Source: Escallonia rubra
Taxonomy: Eukaryota > Streptophyta > Magnoliopsida > Escalloniales > Escalloniaceae
Assembly (NCBI GenBank): GCA_033065855.1
Contig: JAVXUO010001245.1
Span: 1 to 64,000 of the forward strand
Reading direction: 5' to 3'
Length of the DNA: 64,000 nt
A model generated the notes under the pieces. It ran no database searches. It worked only from the letters and a program-made list of their open reading frames with translations, and had not been told where the DNA came from. A program made the translations under genes and the position numbers. Each line of letters opens with the position of its first letter. The first letter of the stretch is position 1. Shown in pieces: positions 12,401 through 23,796 of the stretch.

Positions 12401-13579
12401 TTTTGTTTATATTTTTTCCTTTCGATAAAACTTGTAATTTTGCTTTGGAGTATGTACGATGTGATCTATTATATTTAGCAAAAGTTAGTATTAAGTATTA
12501 GTTGATGGTGAATGACTTAAATCTTATTTGTATGACTTTTAATTTGGTAAAGAATGAATGTTAGTTTAAATGGACTGGTTGACTAAGGTTAATTATTGAT
12601 GGATCCGTTGATTTAATTGTTCGTGTGAATTGAATTACAGGAAACAAGTTTAGAGTTTTAACACATAAATTTTTTTTGAAAAACAACCTTTTTAATTTTT
12701 TGCGGATAAACTTTTAGCGACAAAATTACGTCGCCATATGTATTTTAAACAAATTAATGATAATTTTTAGCGACAAAAATATGTAGCAAAAGGTTTTAAA
12801 TTTTAGCGATGGACTTTCCGTCGCTAAAAGGTCTCCTTTTTTAAGCACATATAGAGACAGATTTTCATGGAAATTTTTAGCGACGGAATTTCTGTCGCTA
12901 AAAAGTCCCTTTTTACACATTATTTGCAAAATTACAAAAAATTGGAAAATAACAAAAAATACTTCGTCGGTAAAAAGTTATTTTTACCGACGGATCATCA
13001 ATTTCCGTCGCTAATATTTTAGCGACGGCCTTTCACCCAACGGACTTTTAGCGACGGGCAGTCCGTCGCTAAAAGATTTACCGACGGAAAAAGGACTTTT
13101 AGCGACGGAAAAATCCGTCGCTAAAAGTCTTTTTTCTTGTGGTGACTGGCGGTGTGGCAGAGATGGGTAACAACGTGGTTTTGCCAGATTTGTTGGTGGC
13201 AATTTGGCGGAGGCTGGTTACGATAATGGCGGTGGCAATATGTGTGTGCGCGCGGTGTGTGAGAGAGAGGGAGTGAGAGAGAGAACAGTGGTGTTTGGGG
13301 GGTGGGATGGTGGTTTTGCAGAGGGGGATTACGGCAATGCCGGTGGCGGTACCTTGGAGTTGGCGGCGGTGGCTAAAGAAGGGAAGACATATTACGGGGT
13401 AATTTCGGTAGATCACAAAATATTATGTGATGACCTAACATTTATCCACAAATGCTTAACATAATGGAGTTTTTGGTAAACATACTATAAATCATAGGGA
13501 GTGGAGTGTAATAAAAATACTTAGTAGGCGTCGTGTGTAGTTTTGGGTAAATATCAAGAGTGCCGTATGTAATTGACCC
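9454..13579. mobile_element. MULE-like inverted-repeat element, interrupted by a CACTA element
   Basis: The left end (from GGGCAAATTACAAAC) is repeated in inverted form at the right end (to GTAATTGACCC at 13579). The shared block includes ACTCTTGA, TTTACCCAAAACTACACA and AAGTATTTTTATTACACT, about 100 bp of imperfect terminal inverted repeat. The flanks TAAATATTT (9445-9453) and TACATATTT (13580-13588) match at 8 of 9 bases, the size expected for a Mutator-type target duplication. No transposase frame was recognised. Most of the interior is the nested CACTA element. Confidence 0.65.
10016..13144. mobile_element. Non-autonomous CACTA (En/Spm-type) DNA transposon
   Basis: The left end reads CACTACAAGAAAAATAG and the right end is the reverse complement of CACCACAAGAAAAAAGAC. 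Direct 3 bp ACT repeats flank both ends (10013-10015 and 13145-13147). Both subterminal regions (10035-10350 and 12710-13130) hold many copies, in both orientations, of a TTTTAGCGACGGA-like word. These are the hallmarks of CACTA elements. No TNP2-type transposase frame was recognised, so the 3.1 kb copy is probably non-autonomous. The short frame about 10383-10723 after a pyrimidine-rich leader is of unknown origin. Confidence 0.85.
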
Positions 13580-13795
13580 TACATATTTCAAGATTTTGTT
13601 TGGTTAGCGCTGAAAGTAAAATTCAAACGGTAAAAAAGGGGACTCGAATATCGCTTTTTTTTTAAACATATGACAATTCAAAAACGTTGCCAAAATCGGT
13701 GTTTCCAAAGGGCGCAATAAATTGAAAAGAAGTTGTACAGGCCTTGTAGAGTTTCGGACCAATTCTGCTGTAAAAGTCAGACATTACCATAGTAG

Positions 13796-14097
13796 TGGAT
13801 ACTTCATGCAGATCGGAGCGATGATCGAAACCTGAAGTTACTGAAGAAGTGTTGGAATGCACTACCAGAATCCGGCAAGGTGATTATGGTGGATTCTATA
13901 CTGCCATGTCAAGAAATACCATTTGTTCTGATATGGCAATGTTGACAACGAACCCAGTAGGAGAAAGATGGATGGAACAAGAATTCAAGGCATTAGCAAG
14001 TGGAGCTGGATTCGCAGCCTCAAAAGTTAGTTATGTGCCGTGCATCTGTTGGTTCTGTCAGGGAGTTCCATTCTGCAAGAAGAATGGAAAGGACTGA
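13796..14097 (+). pseudogene. O-methyltransferase pseudogene 2, last-exon remnant
   Basis: This aligns with exon 4 of the intact OMT genes. It opens with WILH, but the catalytic HDW motif has become HADR. It continues [27 protein letters not shown] deletion of about 22 bp near 13900 removes the DYPDTDL region and shifts the frame. The sequence resumes in another frame as [31 protein letters not shown], where the conserved GGKER has become VGERW. No exons 1-3 are present. It is non-functional and belongs to the AASK subgroup with pseudogenes 1 and 3. Confidence 0.85.
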
Positions 14098-15089
14098 GAA
14101 AGAATTAGGAGGGTGCCCATTCCATCTGGCAGGTCTCTAGAGCATCTACATATTTGGCAAACCTAGAGAATGTAGCATTGGTAACGGAGTATCGATCAGG
14201 AACCCTATATTACCAACTTCTCTTTCTAGCTCAACTTTAATTAGTCCCCTTGATGCTATGCAAAATCTGAATATAAGAAACTATGAGTAGCTTGGCATGT
14301 CAAAGTAAGGAACAATGCCTAAAGGAACTCACCAAGAAAACTATGTGCCCTTCTTGCATTCGTGAGACTTGGGCTCTGTTTAACAACAATATTTTTTTTT
14401 TCAGTTTTCAAAAAAAAAAAACTAAAGAGCAGTTTAAATTTTTTTTTTTTTACAAAATTAAGTGGGTGTTTGATAACTCAGTTTTTTTTTTTTTTTTTTT
14501 GGTTTTCCGTGGCGAGGCATGGCGGTGGCCGACGGTGGTGGTGGCCGCCGGTAGTCGCCGACGGTGGTCGCCTGCAGTGCCGGCAGTGGGAGGGTTGTGG
14601 TGGTGGTGGTCTAAAAAAAAAAATCAAAACTGAAAACCGAAACTCATTTTTGGAGAACAGTCTTGGTTTAAAAAATAATTTTTTAAACTGAAGAAAAAAA
14701 AAAGAAAAATAGTTACCAAACGCGTTTATTTTTTTCAGTTTTCAAAACTGAAAAAAAACATGAAAAAAAAAAATCCTGTCTAACGGGACCTTGGTGTTGT
14801 GTTCCTCAGCTTGGATAGGAATGTGTTAAGGACTGTGGAGGCGTGCAGGATATGCATGTTAATTAACGTTGTTTTGTTAAGAGAGAAGGAAGGAGAAGAA
14901 CGAACAGCAATATACTAAGTGGGATATCGGTGAGTACATGTACACTATATAGGCAAAAGTACAAGTACGAATGGATGGAACAATAATATGAGTTATGGCA
15001 TATGTTATGGTGAGCCGCTAGAGGTTGTCAGTGAGTTATGGCATATGTTTAAGGCCAAATTGGATTGTGGAATTGAGCTCAGAACAGGA
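14098..15089. other. Spacer after OMT pseudogene 2
   Basis: Contains the conserved OMT 3' flank motif (TTTGGCAAACCTAGAGAATG near 14153), then a Tourist-like element (14371-14789), then unremarkable AT-rich sequence. No gene is seen. Confidence 0.5.
14371..14789. mobile_element. Tourist/PIF-like inverted-repeat element
   Basis: The ends are imperfect inverted repeats (GGGCTCTGTTTAACA on the left; reverse complement of the right end GTCCCGTTAGACAGG), followed by T-runs and a CAGTTTTCAAAA word. A CTT trinucleotide flanks both sides (14368-14370 and 14790-14792). The centre is GGTGGT-rich. Related copies are at 36016-36428, within 52571-53512 and from 63767. The 3 bp duplication and GGGYCTGTTT termini suggest PIF/Harbinger-Tourist, but the superfamily is an inference. 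Confidence 0.6.
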
Positions 15090-16026
15090 CAAAATCATAG
15101 GCTAGGGTGCGGAATTAGAATCTCAAATTGCAATTTAATTGAGTAAAATCTCAATTTTACTTTTTTTTAGCGCTATTCATAGTCATCATAGGTTACTTAA
15201 CAGGGTTACTTCCCTGCCTAACAAGTAAAAGACACGTGGAAGCTGTCCACACATTTTTGACAAGGTACCAAATTCGTTATAGATTATGCATAGCAGCAGC
15301 AGGAGGCTACTACCTTTTGCATTCACTATTAACTCTTACTAGACTAGACTAGAATGGTAATTAGGAGCACAATTTATGATTAGTAATGTCGGAATTTTTC
15401 AATAATGGACACAACTACAAGATGTAAGGCCAATAAGAATCACACAATTTCATTTGGTGATTAAAAAATGTGAGATCTCAAAGTCGAGAGAAAATAAGAA
15501 GTTCAAAGTCAAAATGTAGCGTTCCGGCATTGCTTGGAAAAGGAAAAGGTAATTGGTTTATATAAGCCCATCTGATAAATTTTATTGTCCTAATAACACA
15601 AAATCAGCAAAGACACGGGTTCACATATGAAGTGCACCTCAGGGCACGCGTTGTTTAATGTTCGACTGAGATATTTTTCATTTTCGTTTTCGGAGATCGT
15701 TCTGCCATTTAGAGAGTCAATAGTTCAAGCTCTCTGATCCTTAAACGCGCAGTATATACCTATACGTGTGTTGATGACACTTAATGCAACTTTATGTCTT
15801 ATTGCATGGGTAGGTCATGTATTCCAGTAAGTTTCTTTAATTCGGTATAGTTAGTATGTTAGTCAAAAAAGGGGTATGCCAGGTTCTCTCTTTTCTGCTT
15901 TTCATGGAGTCATTCTTCCTATATAAGACTCTCTCCCAGAATACTAGTCATCATCTACATCTTTCAAAAGTTTCATACACTTAACCCTTGTGCAAAAGAG
16001 TTGGCCGTTTCTATCGGTATTCAGCC
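15090..16026 (+). promoter_or_regulatory. Upstream region of OMT gene 1, with TATA box
   Basis: A TATA-like CTATATAAG lies at 15919-15927, about 100 bases before the ATG at 16027. The block about 15100-15480 is closely repeated at 28310-28700 upstream of OMT gene 2. Shared features include the GGTTACTTCCCTG and AAAGACACGTGGAAGCT words; the latter contains a G-box-like CACGTG. A second block (15780-16026) is repeated just upstream of gene 2. Shared retention points to a duplicated promoter; function is inferred. Confidence 0.6.
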
Positions 16027-19000
16027 ATGAACACCACCCAAGATCAAGGACAAATGACGAGTGAAGAGGAGGAGTTGGCAAGGGTGATGCAGTTATCGGT
16101 TGGATTTGTTCTTCCCATGGTCTGGAAAGCTGCATATGAGCTTGAATTATTTGAGATCATGGCAAAAGCTAGTGCTCAGCTCACCTCACGTGAGATTGCA
16201 TCCCATCTTCCCACACAAAATCCAGAAGCCCCAGCCATGCTTGAGCGGGTTCTGCGGTTTCTCGCGAGTAACTCTTTTCTTACATGCACTCTCATCACCG
16301 ACAAAGATGGAAATGCCAAGAGATTGTATGGTCTGGCTCCCATTTGCAAACTTTTTTTCCGTGATCATAATGGGGCTTCTATGGCTCCCTTCATGCTTCT
16401 TCTTCTTGACAAAGTTCTTGTTGATTCATGGTTTGTTTTCTTTCCTCCGTTTATCTTGTTATATTGAGTTAAGCTTTGCTTTAATAGTTTAGTGCTTTGA
16501 GGAAAAAGGGTATCCACACAAGCTTTACAGCCATCTATCCAAAAGAAAGACGGAATAATTGCAGAGTGTATGGTACTATTTAATGATTCCTTCTGTACCA
16601 TTAACTCACCAGTACAACTTTTCGCACAGGTTCCACTTGAAAGACGCGATAATTGAGGGCGGTATCCCATTTAACAAGGCCCATGGCATGCATGCATTCG
16701 AGTACCCAGCAAAAGACGGCAGATTCAACGAGATTTTCAATGCAGCAATGCACGGCCAGACTATCTTAGCCATGACCAAAATCCTTGAAACATACAAGGG
16801 ATTTGAGGGTGTGAAGGAGGTGGTGGATGTAGGCGGCGGGACGGGTGCAGCACTTGGACGTATTGTTTCCAGGTATCCGCAGATCAAAGGAACCAACTTT
16901 GATCTGCCTCACGTGATTAGAGATGCACCGCCGTGCCCAGGTATAATAGAAATATATACCATCATATATCTCCAGGTATATGTACTTCATGAATTCCATA
17001 CCTGGTCCTGCTTTTTCTGTTAGAAAAACTTTTTCTGCAATCCGGATTATAAAAAAAGAGCTTACAACTCCCCTTGCAAGGGAAAGAAAGAGACTTTTTT
17101 GATGTATTTTACTTTAGATATACTACAGAAAGATACTGCATGTGTCAATGAAGAAAGAAATAGACTACTGCTGAGTCTTATGTGAAAGATAATTGACACA
17201 TTCTTGCTGTTTTTAGGTGTGCAGCACATAGAAGGGGACATGTTTCAAAACGTTCCACATGGGGAGGTTATCTTCATGAAGGTTAGCATTTAGTAAAAAT
17301 CTTTGTAAATTGATATTTGAGCTTCACTTTCGTCATTTAATTTTTTTTTTGTCCCTTTGCATTGAAAATAAAGGTCAAATGCTAAAGAGTAGAGCTCAAA
17401 TATCAGTTCTCAAGTTTCTTTATTTCGTATTTCCTTTCTTGATTGGGGATACTAATCAATTTGCTATTGTGGGTTGCGGTCTCTTAGCACACAATCGTTA
17501 TCCATTTTTCAAATTGTTGCCTTTAACAAAATGGGTAACAATTGTCATTTCCACCAAAGTTAGAAAATCTATATATATATATATATATATATAGGGAGCT
17601 GATCCATTGACAGCGCTGGCAAATGGAGTTAAGTTGCCAACGCGATCTGGCCGTCCACGCGCGATCTGTGGACGGTCCAGATCTTTTTTTTACGATTTTT
17701 TTAAGTTCGTCCGCTACATAATGTAGCGGACGATTTTTTTGACAAAAATACCCTCAAACTTAAAAACAGCCCATCCGCTACATTATGTAGCGGATAGTTT
17801 TCTGACATTTTTTTTCTCTCTCTTCCCTTTCTCTCATTAATGCTCTGACTTTTTGGTCTGTCCTTTCTCTCATCCGCTACATTATGTAGCGGATGGGTTT
17901 TCTTACATTCTCTCTCTCTCTCACAACCACCAAAACTCTGCAAATGGATATGCCATGTTTTATTTTATGTCCGCTGCATAATGTAGCGGACATAATATAA
18001 AACATGGCATATCTGCAAATGGGTTTCATTTCACTTTCATTTCAGGCCGAGAGAAACACTTTCATTTCACTTTCAAATGGGTTTCTCTATCTTCTGTATT
18101 CTGATGACCGTGAACGACACACAACACCACCCATCACATAATATAAAACATGGCAATTTGGACTCCCGTACTGATGTATCCGAGAAAAGGATTGTTGGAG
18201 TCTTCCACGAGCTGCTTCATCTTACCATACTGAAAAAAACAGAGCGCCAAAATGTGAGCAATCTCCGAAAACCGCTGGCCTTGCCTCAGAAGTTTACGAA
18301 AGTGTTTGAGCGTCATCCTGGCATTTTCTACATTTCAAAGAAGTCTGACACAGAAACTGTTGTTCTGAGAGAAGCTTATGACCGTAATTAACTCATGAAG
18401 AAACATCCACTTGCTGATATAAGGGAAAGGTATTCGAGAATGATGAGAAAAGGATTGCTTGACAGGAGCAAAGGATTATACAAGCAACACACTGGTGCAA
18501 ACGGAACACATGATCTATTGTCCAATGTTGGTGGTAGATATAACAGCAGCTTCAAATATGAAGGAGAGTCAGATAACAATCTACTTTCTGAATATGAATC
18601 AGATGAGGAGACTTACTTCTCACTAAACTCTGCATCCCCCGACCACCATGTGACCCTTTGCCGCTCCCAAACCTCGACACAAGAGAAATCACGAATCTGA
18701 CCATACGTGAATCTCTAAGTCCAATCAAAATAGAACAAAATCTGGAGAAAAAAATTAATGAACAAAGAGGCAGCGGTGCCCAATATGCTGAGGCTACGGC
18801 GGCAGCGGCGGCGCCGAGGCTACGTCTCCGATTCCGAGGTTGCTGTGGCGAACTTTGTCACTCTCTCTCTAAAGGTGCTAACGATGATGATGGATGTGGG
18901 GCTGGGGAGGCGAAGAAGAAGAACATGTAGTTCGGATAGAGGAGAGAGAGAGAGCTGAAGAAGAGTATTAAGCATGATAACATTGCCAAACAGCTTAAGC

Positions 19001-22000
19001 TTTAGAGCATATGGTAACTTAACATGATTTCAGAGTTCTGGTTTGGCAAGGTCTTGGGTTCAATTCTTCCCGCTTGCATATTTGGTCCCCTTTATAATAA
19101 TGCAATTTGCATTCTGATTATTTGTGCACTTGGTGGTGGTGCATCTTGATTTGTCTCTCCACTTGCAATCGGGGGTTTGCACGTGAGGGGGAGTATTAAG
19201 CATGATAACATTGTTGGGTCCATTATCTAACAGCTTAAGCTTTTAGAGCATATGGTAACTTAACAAAGAGAATGGGTTTTTTTTTTTCTAAAGAGAGAGA
19301 AAATGAGAATGGATGTGGGGGTTGGCTCTCTCTTTTCTGAAATATCGTCCGCTACATTATGTAGCGGACAATATTTTAGAAAATATAATATCTTGACTTA
19401 AAGAATGAAGGGTATATTCGTAAAAAATATCGTCCGCTACATTATGTAGCGGACGAACTTAAAAAAATCGTAAAAAAAAGATCTGGACCGTCCACAGATT
19501 GTGCGTGGATGGCCAGATCGCGTTGGCAACTTAACTCCATTTGCCAGCGCTGTCAATGGATCAGCTCCCTATATATATATATATATATATGAAAGCCGAA
19601 ACTGAAAGAATGTATTATGTCATCGCTTATGTGGACATTCTCTTATTTTACCATGTGGATTTTATTTAATGGTAAATGAAACCAACTTTAATTACTTACA
19701 ACTATAACTTTCTACTTTTGAATTCGGTTAAAATTTATCTTGTGAGTTTAAATTTTAAAAGTAATTTGCAATTATAACACCTCACTAAAGTTTCCATAAT
19801 TATCATTTTCTCATTAATCTAATTAAAATCTGATTCCACAACTATTTTCAAAGTAGTTGCACAAAATCAAATATAATTGTATCTCTACTTTTGTCGTATT
19901 TAATTAATTATAGAACATTCACCTTTTTTATTACATGTTTTAAGCCAATTCGTTTCCCCCTCTCTCACACATTTAGTTTCACAATTTGCTTTCCTCTCAC
20001 ATGTTGTTCTCTCTCTCTCTCTCTCTCTCACTCACTCACAAATAGGCAGTCTCTCATCTTTTTCTTCTCCCTCTCACGCACAGGCAAACCTAAATTCCTA
20101 ATTAAACCATCAATTCCAGAATTTCATCACCTTTAATTAAAAAAAAATTCCTCCATTAAATTGTTCTTTTCCATTCCTAGCTTCCCTATCTACCCGTGAA
20201 ATCTGGCCTTTCCTCAATCTTCAGCCATGATTATCTTAACAAAATTTTTCTTTTAAAAATATCTAATCTGATTGAGGAAAGGATATATATTTACACAATT
20301 ATATCCTTAATTGCAAATTAATGTAATTATTCTTTCTAGATCAATTAGAGTGGTTATTTTGTAAATCTAATATATTCGTTATAAAACCAAACTAAGAAAA
20401 AATTGTCAACTAGGCTTTTACTTGGAGTTTCTCTTCCTTCTACATCTGTGCATGTGGATACCCCTCTTTATTTTCATTTTTTACATTAATTTTTATTATG
20501 CCATTACAGGTTAATATTACAATATCCTTTTTAGGAAAAATGTCTCTATCCAAAATCAAATCAGATGCATGCACGTCTTTTAAAGCTTAAACTTTAGCAT
20601 CTACCACTAAACTTAAATGTGAACTCCGATATTATAGTTTGTAACCTTAAGCCTATACTATTTGATAAATGTGAATCACAATGTCAAACGTTTCTTATAT
20701 TAAATTCATCATCATTATCATGTTATCTCTTATATTAAATTTTCATGTTTCTAACCTAACATATCTCTCACAACTCTCTCGCCCTTCTCACGTAAATCTC
20801 ACTTACTTCATACTTTTTGTTGGACATGCCCCGATAAGTTCATCAAGCACTTACACGTTCTTCATATATCTTTGGATATTTACAATTTTTTTATATCTCG
20901 CTTGGCTATTTATCATGAAACTTTCCGGTCTTTTTATGTAGAAAACATTGGATGATTATATATTTGTTCTCAGCGTGGAAACTTTTAGCTTTTTGTTTTT
21001 AGCGTGAAAATTTTCTATTTTACGTATACATGTTACGTGGTTGGAATCGTGTTTTGTTTATTTTTGTGTTGTTATGTTAATGGTCTTTGCCCCATTATTC
21101 CCATTATTGTTCCATGTCATCCTTATAAATATGTTGCCTTGGTTAGTTCGTACCGAATAGATTATCGTTTTCTTTCAAGGTGAGTAGATTTTTCTTTTTC
21201 CTTTTAATTGTTCTTTTGACGATATATATTTTATGATAATATCTTCCCTTCTTTTTAGGTAATAATTCTCACCCATCACCCTCTTTGTCACTGTTTGGCC
21301 TGAAAATTCTCCGGTAGAAAAATTCTTCATGATTGTAAGTACATAATGACCCGTTGCAACGCACGGGTATCAAACTAGTAAAAGATGAAAAAGAAACCTA
21401 ATCTTTTATGGTTGTTGCCTTTCGCTCCTTTGCTTTTGCCAATCTGCCCAACTCTCAATCATTTCTCTAATTTTCTATGCTTCTTCCACTTTGCTACATT
21501 CATCTTTGAAAATAACCAACAAGATTCGGGGATTCTGGTACTCCCTTCAGCAGTTTATGTTATTGCAAAATCCTTATCACCCAACTCCTCAATATATACT
21601 GATCGGCAAATTTGCATACTTTGATGGGGTTTATGTTTACCATATTCGTTTTTTGTTTTTTGCAACGATGATAAAAAAATTCATTTTTTATGTACTTTTA
21701 TTATTTTTTGTTTTCGTTTTGGATAAAATTATTCAAACAGTAAAAAAAAACTGAAAACACCTCCGAGGTGTTTTCAATTTTTTTTCACCCAAACTTAACC
21801 CAATGTAAGAAAAAGTAACTAATTTTTTTTTGGTGAAAATGATAAAAGTACATGAGCGTATTTTCTAACTGAATACGAAAATCATGAAAACAGAAAACGA
21901 ATATTACAAACATATGCTCACCGTTGATTCTCGCTTACCATTTCTCTTAGCATCACACATCTACTTTAATTTCTAGATGCTAAGCTTACGGATTTTCAAA

Positions 22001-22742
22001 AAATAAATTTTCACATGACTTTGACGACATTTGGTTCGCAATTATCCTCTTTTATGGAATTTTCTCCTTCTCTTTTCTTGGTTTTTCATGAAGAATTGAA
22101 GATTGGCCACTTGCACTATAGTGGCGTTGGTAGGTAATGTGTAGGGGTTTCAGGAAATCGAGTATATGAGGCAAGTGAATTAGAATATAGTGGGGATAAA
22201 TTTAGCCAAGTCAAGCTTTTTCAACTCAGTTTGTTATTAATTTTTAACAACTTTCAACGCTACAAATATATCTGAGACAGTAAAATATCTCTAAAATAAC
22301 ACGTTAAGGAAGCGTGTGTTCACCTTGCATAAACTTTCTGGCTCGCCACTATTATTAACCGTCACTGAAGATCCAAGACGATGGCATGTTGATACTTTTT
22401 TGACCAGCTTTTTTCCTGAAACTTGCTGCACTTGCATTGCAGTGTGTACTCCATGATTGGAGCGACGGCCATTGCCTGAAGTTCTTAAAGAACTGCCGCA
22501 ATGCGCTACCACAATCCGGTAAGGTGGTGGTCGTGGAGTACATACTGCCTGAATACCCAGAAACCGATCTTATGTCGCGGAATGCTGCGGGCTGTGATAT
22601 GTATATGTTGACGATTAATCCCGGAGGAAAGGAAAGGACTGAGAAAGAATTTGAGGCATTAGCAAGAGGAGCTGGATTCGCGGCCCCGGTGGTCGTATGT
22701 CGAACATTCTCCGGTTGTGTCATGGAGCTCCACAAGATGTGA
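16027..22742 (+). CDS. Caffeic-acid-OMT-like O-methyltransferase (cluster gene 1)
   Basis: Four exons with GT-AG borders: 16027-16430, 16630-16940, 17217-17281, 22443-22742, encoding 359 aa against about 365 for COMT. It is a plant class II SAM-dependent O-methyltransferase: N-terminal dimerisation region, SAM-binding VVDVGGGTG at about 199-207, catalytic His in HDW (H264), and E292 and E324 matching the recalled alfalfa COMT catalytic glutamates. At positions matching COMT substrate contacts Met130, Asn131 and His183, this protein has L125, L126 and Q178, so the phenolic substrate probably differs from caffeate or 5-hydroxyferulate. The ATG at 16027 fits the family N-terminus. Intron 3 is 5.2 kb, swollen by a Pack-MULE, a Helitron-like end and a foldback MITE. 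An AATAAA lies near 22798. The product should be cytosolic. Gene 2 at 32017 is its close paralogue. Confidence 0.88.
17947..18013. repeat. Long hairpin inside the Pack-MULE
   Basis: The arms GATATGCCATGTTTTAT and its complement flank the recurrent palindrome at 17970. Together they form a nearly continuous inverted repeat of about 30 bp per arm with one or two mismatches. Confidence 0.8.
18152..18700 (+). pseudogene. Captured 3' part of a PORR-domain (organelle RNA-binding) gene
   Basis: The frame reads [20 protein letters not shown], then [20 protein letters not shown], then [18 protein letters not shown] and [12 protein letters not shown] at 18389 is followed in the same frame by [20 protein letters not shown] and [10 protein letters not shown] recognise the C-terminal half of the plant PORR family (proteins for organelle intron splicing, such as WTF1 and RPD1). 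The parent probably had Glu (GAA) where this copy has TAA. The N-terminal half and any transit peptide are absent. Apart from the stop the frame is open, which suggests recent capture. A functional full-length protein is not possible from this copy. Confidence 0.8.
18967..19265. repeat. Direct repeats flanking about 170 bp, retroelement-like
   Basis: A block beginning GAGTATTAAGCATGATAACA at about 18965 and ending GCATATGGTAACTTAACA recurs at about 19193-19265. Between them is sequence such as GGTCTTGGGTTCAATTCTTC. It lies inside the Pack-MULE. It resembles fragments near plant LTR-retrotransposon or SINE ends, but the class is uncertain. Confidence 0.45.
19570..21379 (+). mobile_element. Helitron-like segment with a 3' hairpin and CTAGT end
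   Basis: The hairpin CCCGTTGCAACGCACGGG (21350-21367) is followed 7 bases later by CTAGT (21375-21379). A hairpin then CTRRT is the 3' signature of plant Helitrons. Gene 2 lacks this whole segment at the matching place in its intron (GTTAGAAACAAAAGATGAGA near 35985), so it was inserted in gene 1. The 5' end is not securely located and no Rep/helicase is present. Confidence 0.45.
21631..21913. mobile_element. Foldback MITE in intron 3 of OMT gene 1
   Basis: The left (ATGTTTACCATATTCGTTTT) and right (reverse complement ATGTTTGTAATATTCGTTTT) ends are inverted repeats. A near-perfect palindrome AACACCTCCGAGGTGTT lies near the middle (about 21757). OMT gene 2 reads straight through the equivalent place (TTTGATGGGGAACAATGG, about 36640), giving an empty site. 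Confidence 0.6.
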
Positions 22743-23635
22743 CCTTTCAATTTCCCCGCGTCTTAGCATGCCATTTCTGTTCTTGTATTTGATGACAAAA
22801 TAAAGTGAGTTTCATTTGCTGGGAATAATACATTGCTAATAATGAAGGGCTTAATGAAGATCTCATCCGGGTGTGTACACCATTTACATGTTTGGCCGAC
22901 CTCGAGAATCCATGTAGGCATGTAATATCTACAACATCGGTCCTTTTGGTTACCGGCCCTAATGTTAGAACGGACATAACATTTATCTAAACAATAATTG
23001 CTTTGCGCGATCGTATCAGCTACTTCAGTTTGTTATATATCCTTTATTCTAGCAATAAGCCTTATCGTTTTCGTTCCTTTTTTTGCTTGGTTTATGTATG
23101 GTTTAGCTTTTGTGCAAACACCATTCATGCCCTTGCAACTGTTCCAATGAAAAATTTTGTGGTGCATTTTTAGTGGTTTGAAATGCACTGTGTATTTCGG
23201 ATTAACTATAAGATGAACGAAATTTACTACTCAATGAACAAAAGTTACTACTAAAATAAACAATGGTGCATAAGACATTCGCAGCTTTATAAAGTTACTT
23301 TTCTTTTTTTTGAGAATAATAGAAATATATTCCACAGAAAAGTAGGATATTTACACCAGCTTTAGACAAAATGATATTAACAGATCGGCTAAGATAAACC
23401 CAAAACTTAGTCGATGCTGTCAAAAAATACGAATGACATCTTCATCCGCCAGGTAAACAAGTACCTCACACTAGGAGGTTTACGATCTCAACAAACCAGC
23501 CCTGAAAAACATCCAGCCGGACCACTAGAGGATGTAGTCAGTTCTGCACCAATTTACAATCAGAAAGCAAAACTAGAAAGAGACTACTGCTGAGTTTTAT
23601 ATGGAATGTAATTGACACATTCTTGCGGTTGATAG
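22743..23635. other. 3' flank of OMT gene 1, then spacer
   Basis: Contains the 3' UTR and flank shared with gene 2 (compare 37487-38200), including ACATGTTTGGC near 22887. From about 23290 to 23575 there is unrelated sequence whose minus strand ends in an A-run (reads as plus-strand T-run near 23303), possibly a LINE 3' end. Intron-2-like sequence of a third OMT copy begins near 23575. No gene is called. Confidence 0.45.
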
Positions 23636-23700
23636 GTGTGCAGCATATTAAAGGGGACATGTTTCAAAACGTTCCACGTGGGAAGGTTATCTTCGTGATG
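23636..23700 (+). pseudogene. O-methyltransferase pseudogene 3, exon 3 copy
   Basis: The 65 bp copy of OMT exon 3 follows an ATAG acceptor and is followed by GTTAGC, as in both intact genes. It reads [20 protein letters not shown], then VM. The flanking intron sequence also matches genes 1 and 2. Exons 1 and 2 are missing upstream, where the 3' flank of gene 1 and unrelated sequence occur instead. It is the start of the degraded third locus, whose last exon remnant is at 25299. Confidence 0.8.
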
Positions 23701-23796
23701 GTTAGCATGTTATAAAAGTTTTTGAAAATTGATATTCGACTTCACTTTGATGAGGGAGTAATTAGCTAATGACCCCACTTCACTTTGATGAGGGGG

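Larger units (their letters stand above)
17594..19569. mobile_element. Pack-MULE carrying a PORR-domain gene fragment
   Basis: Inverted repeats of about 160 bp bound this 1976 bp element, which begins GGGAGCTGATCCATTG. The two ends differ at only a few positions. It sits in an (AT)n tract, so the target duplication cannot be delimited. Inside are six copies of a palindrome centred on CTACATTATGTAG (near 17709, 17768, 17872, 17970, 19349 and 19430) and a coding fragment (about 18152-18700). A short relative with the same ends and palindrome lies in the LUH gene (39866-40053) with a perfect 9 bp target duplication, which supports assignment to Mutator-like elements. Confidence 0.8.
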
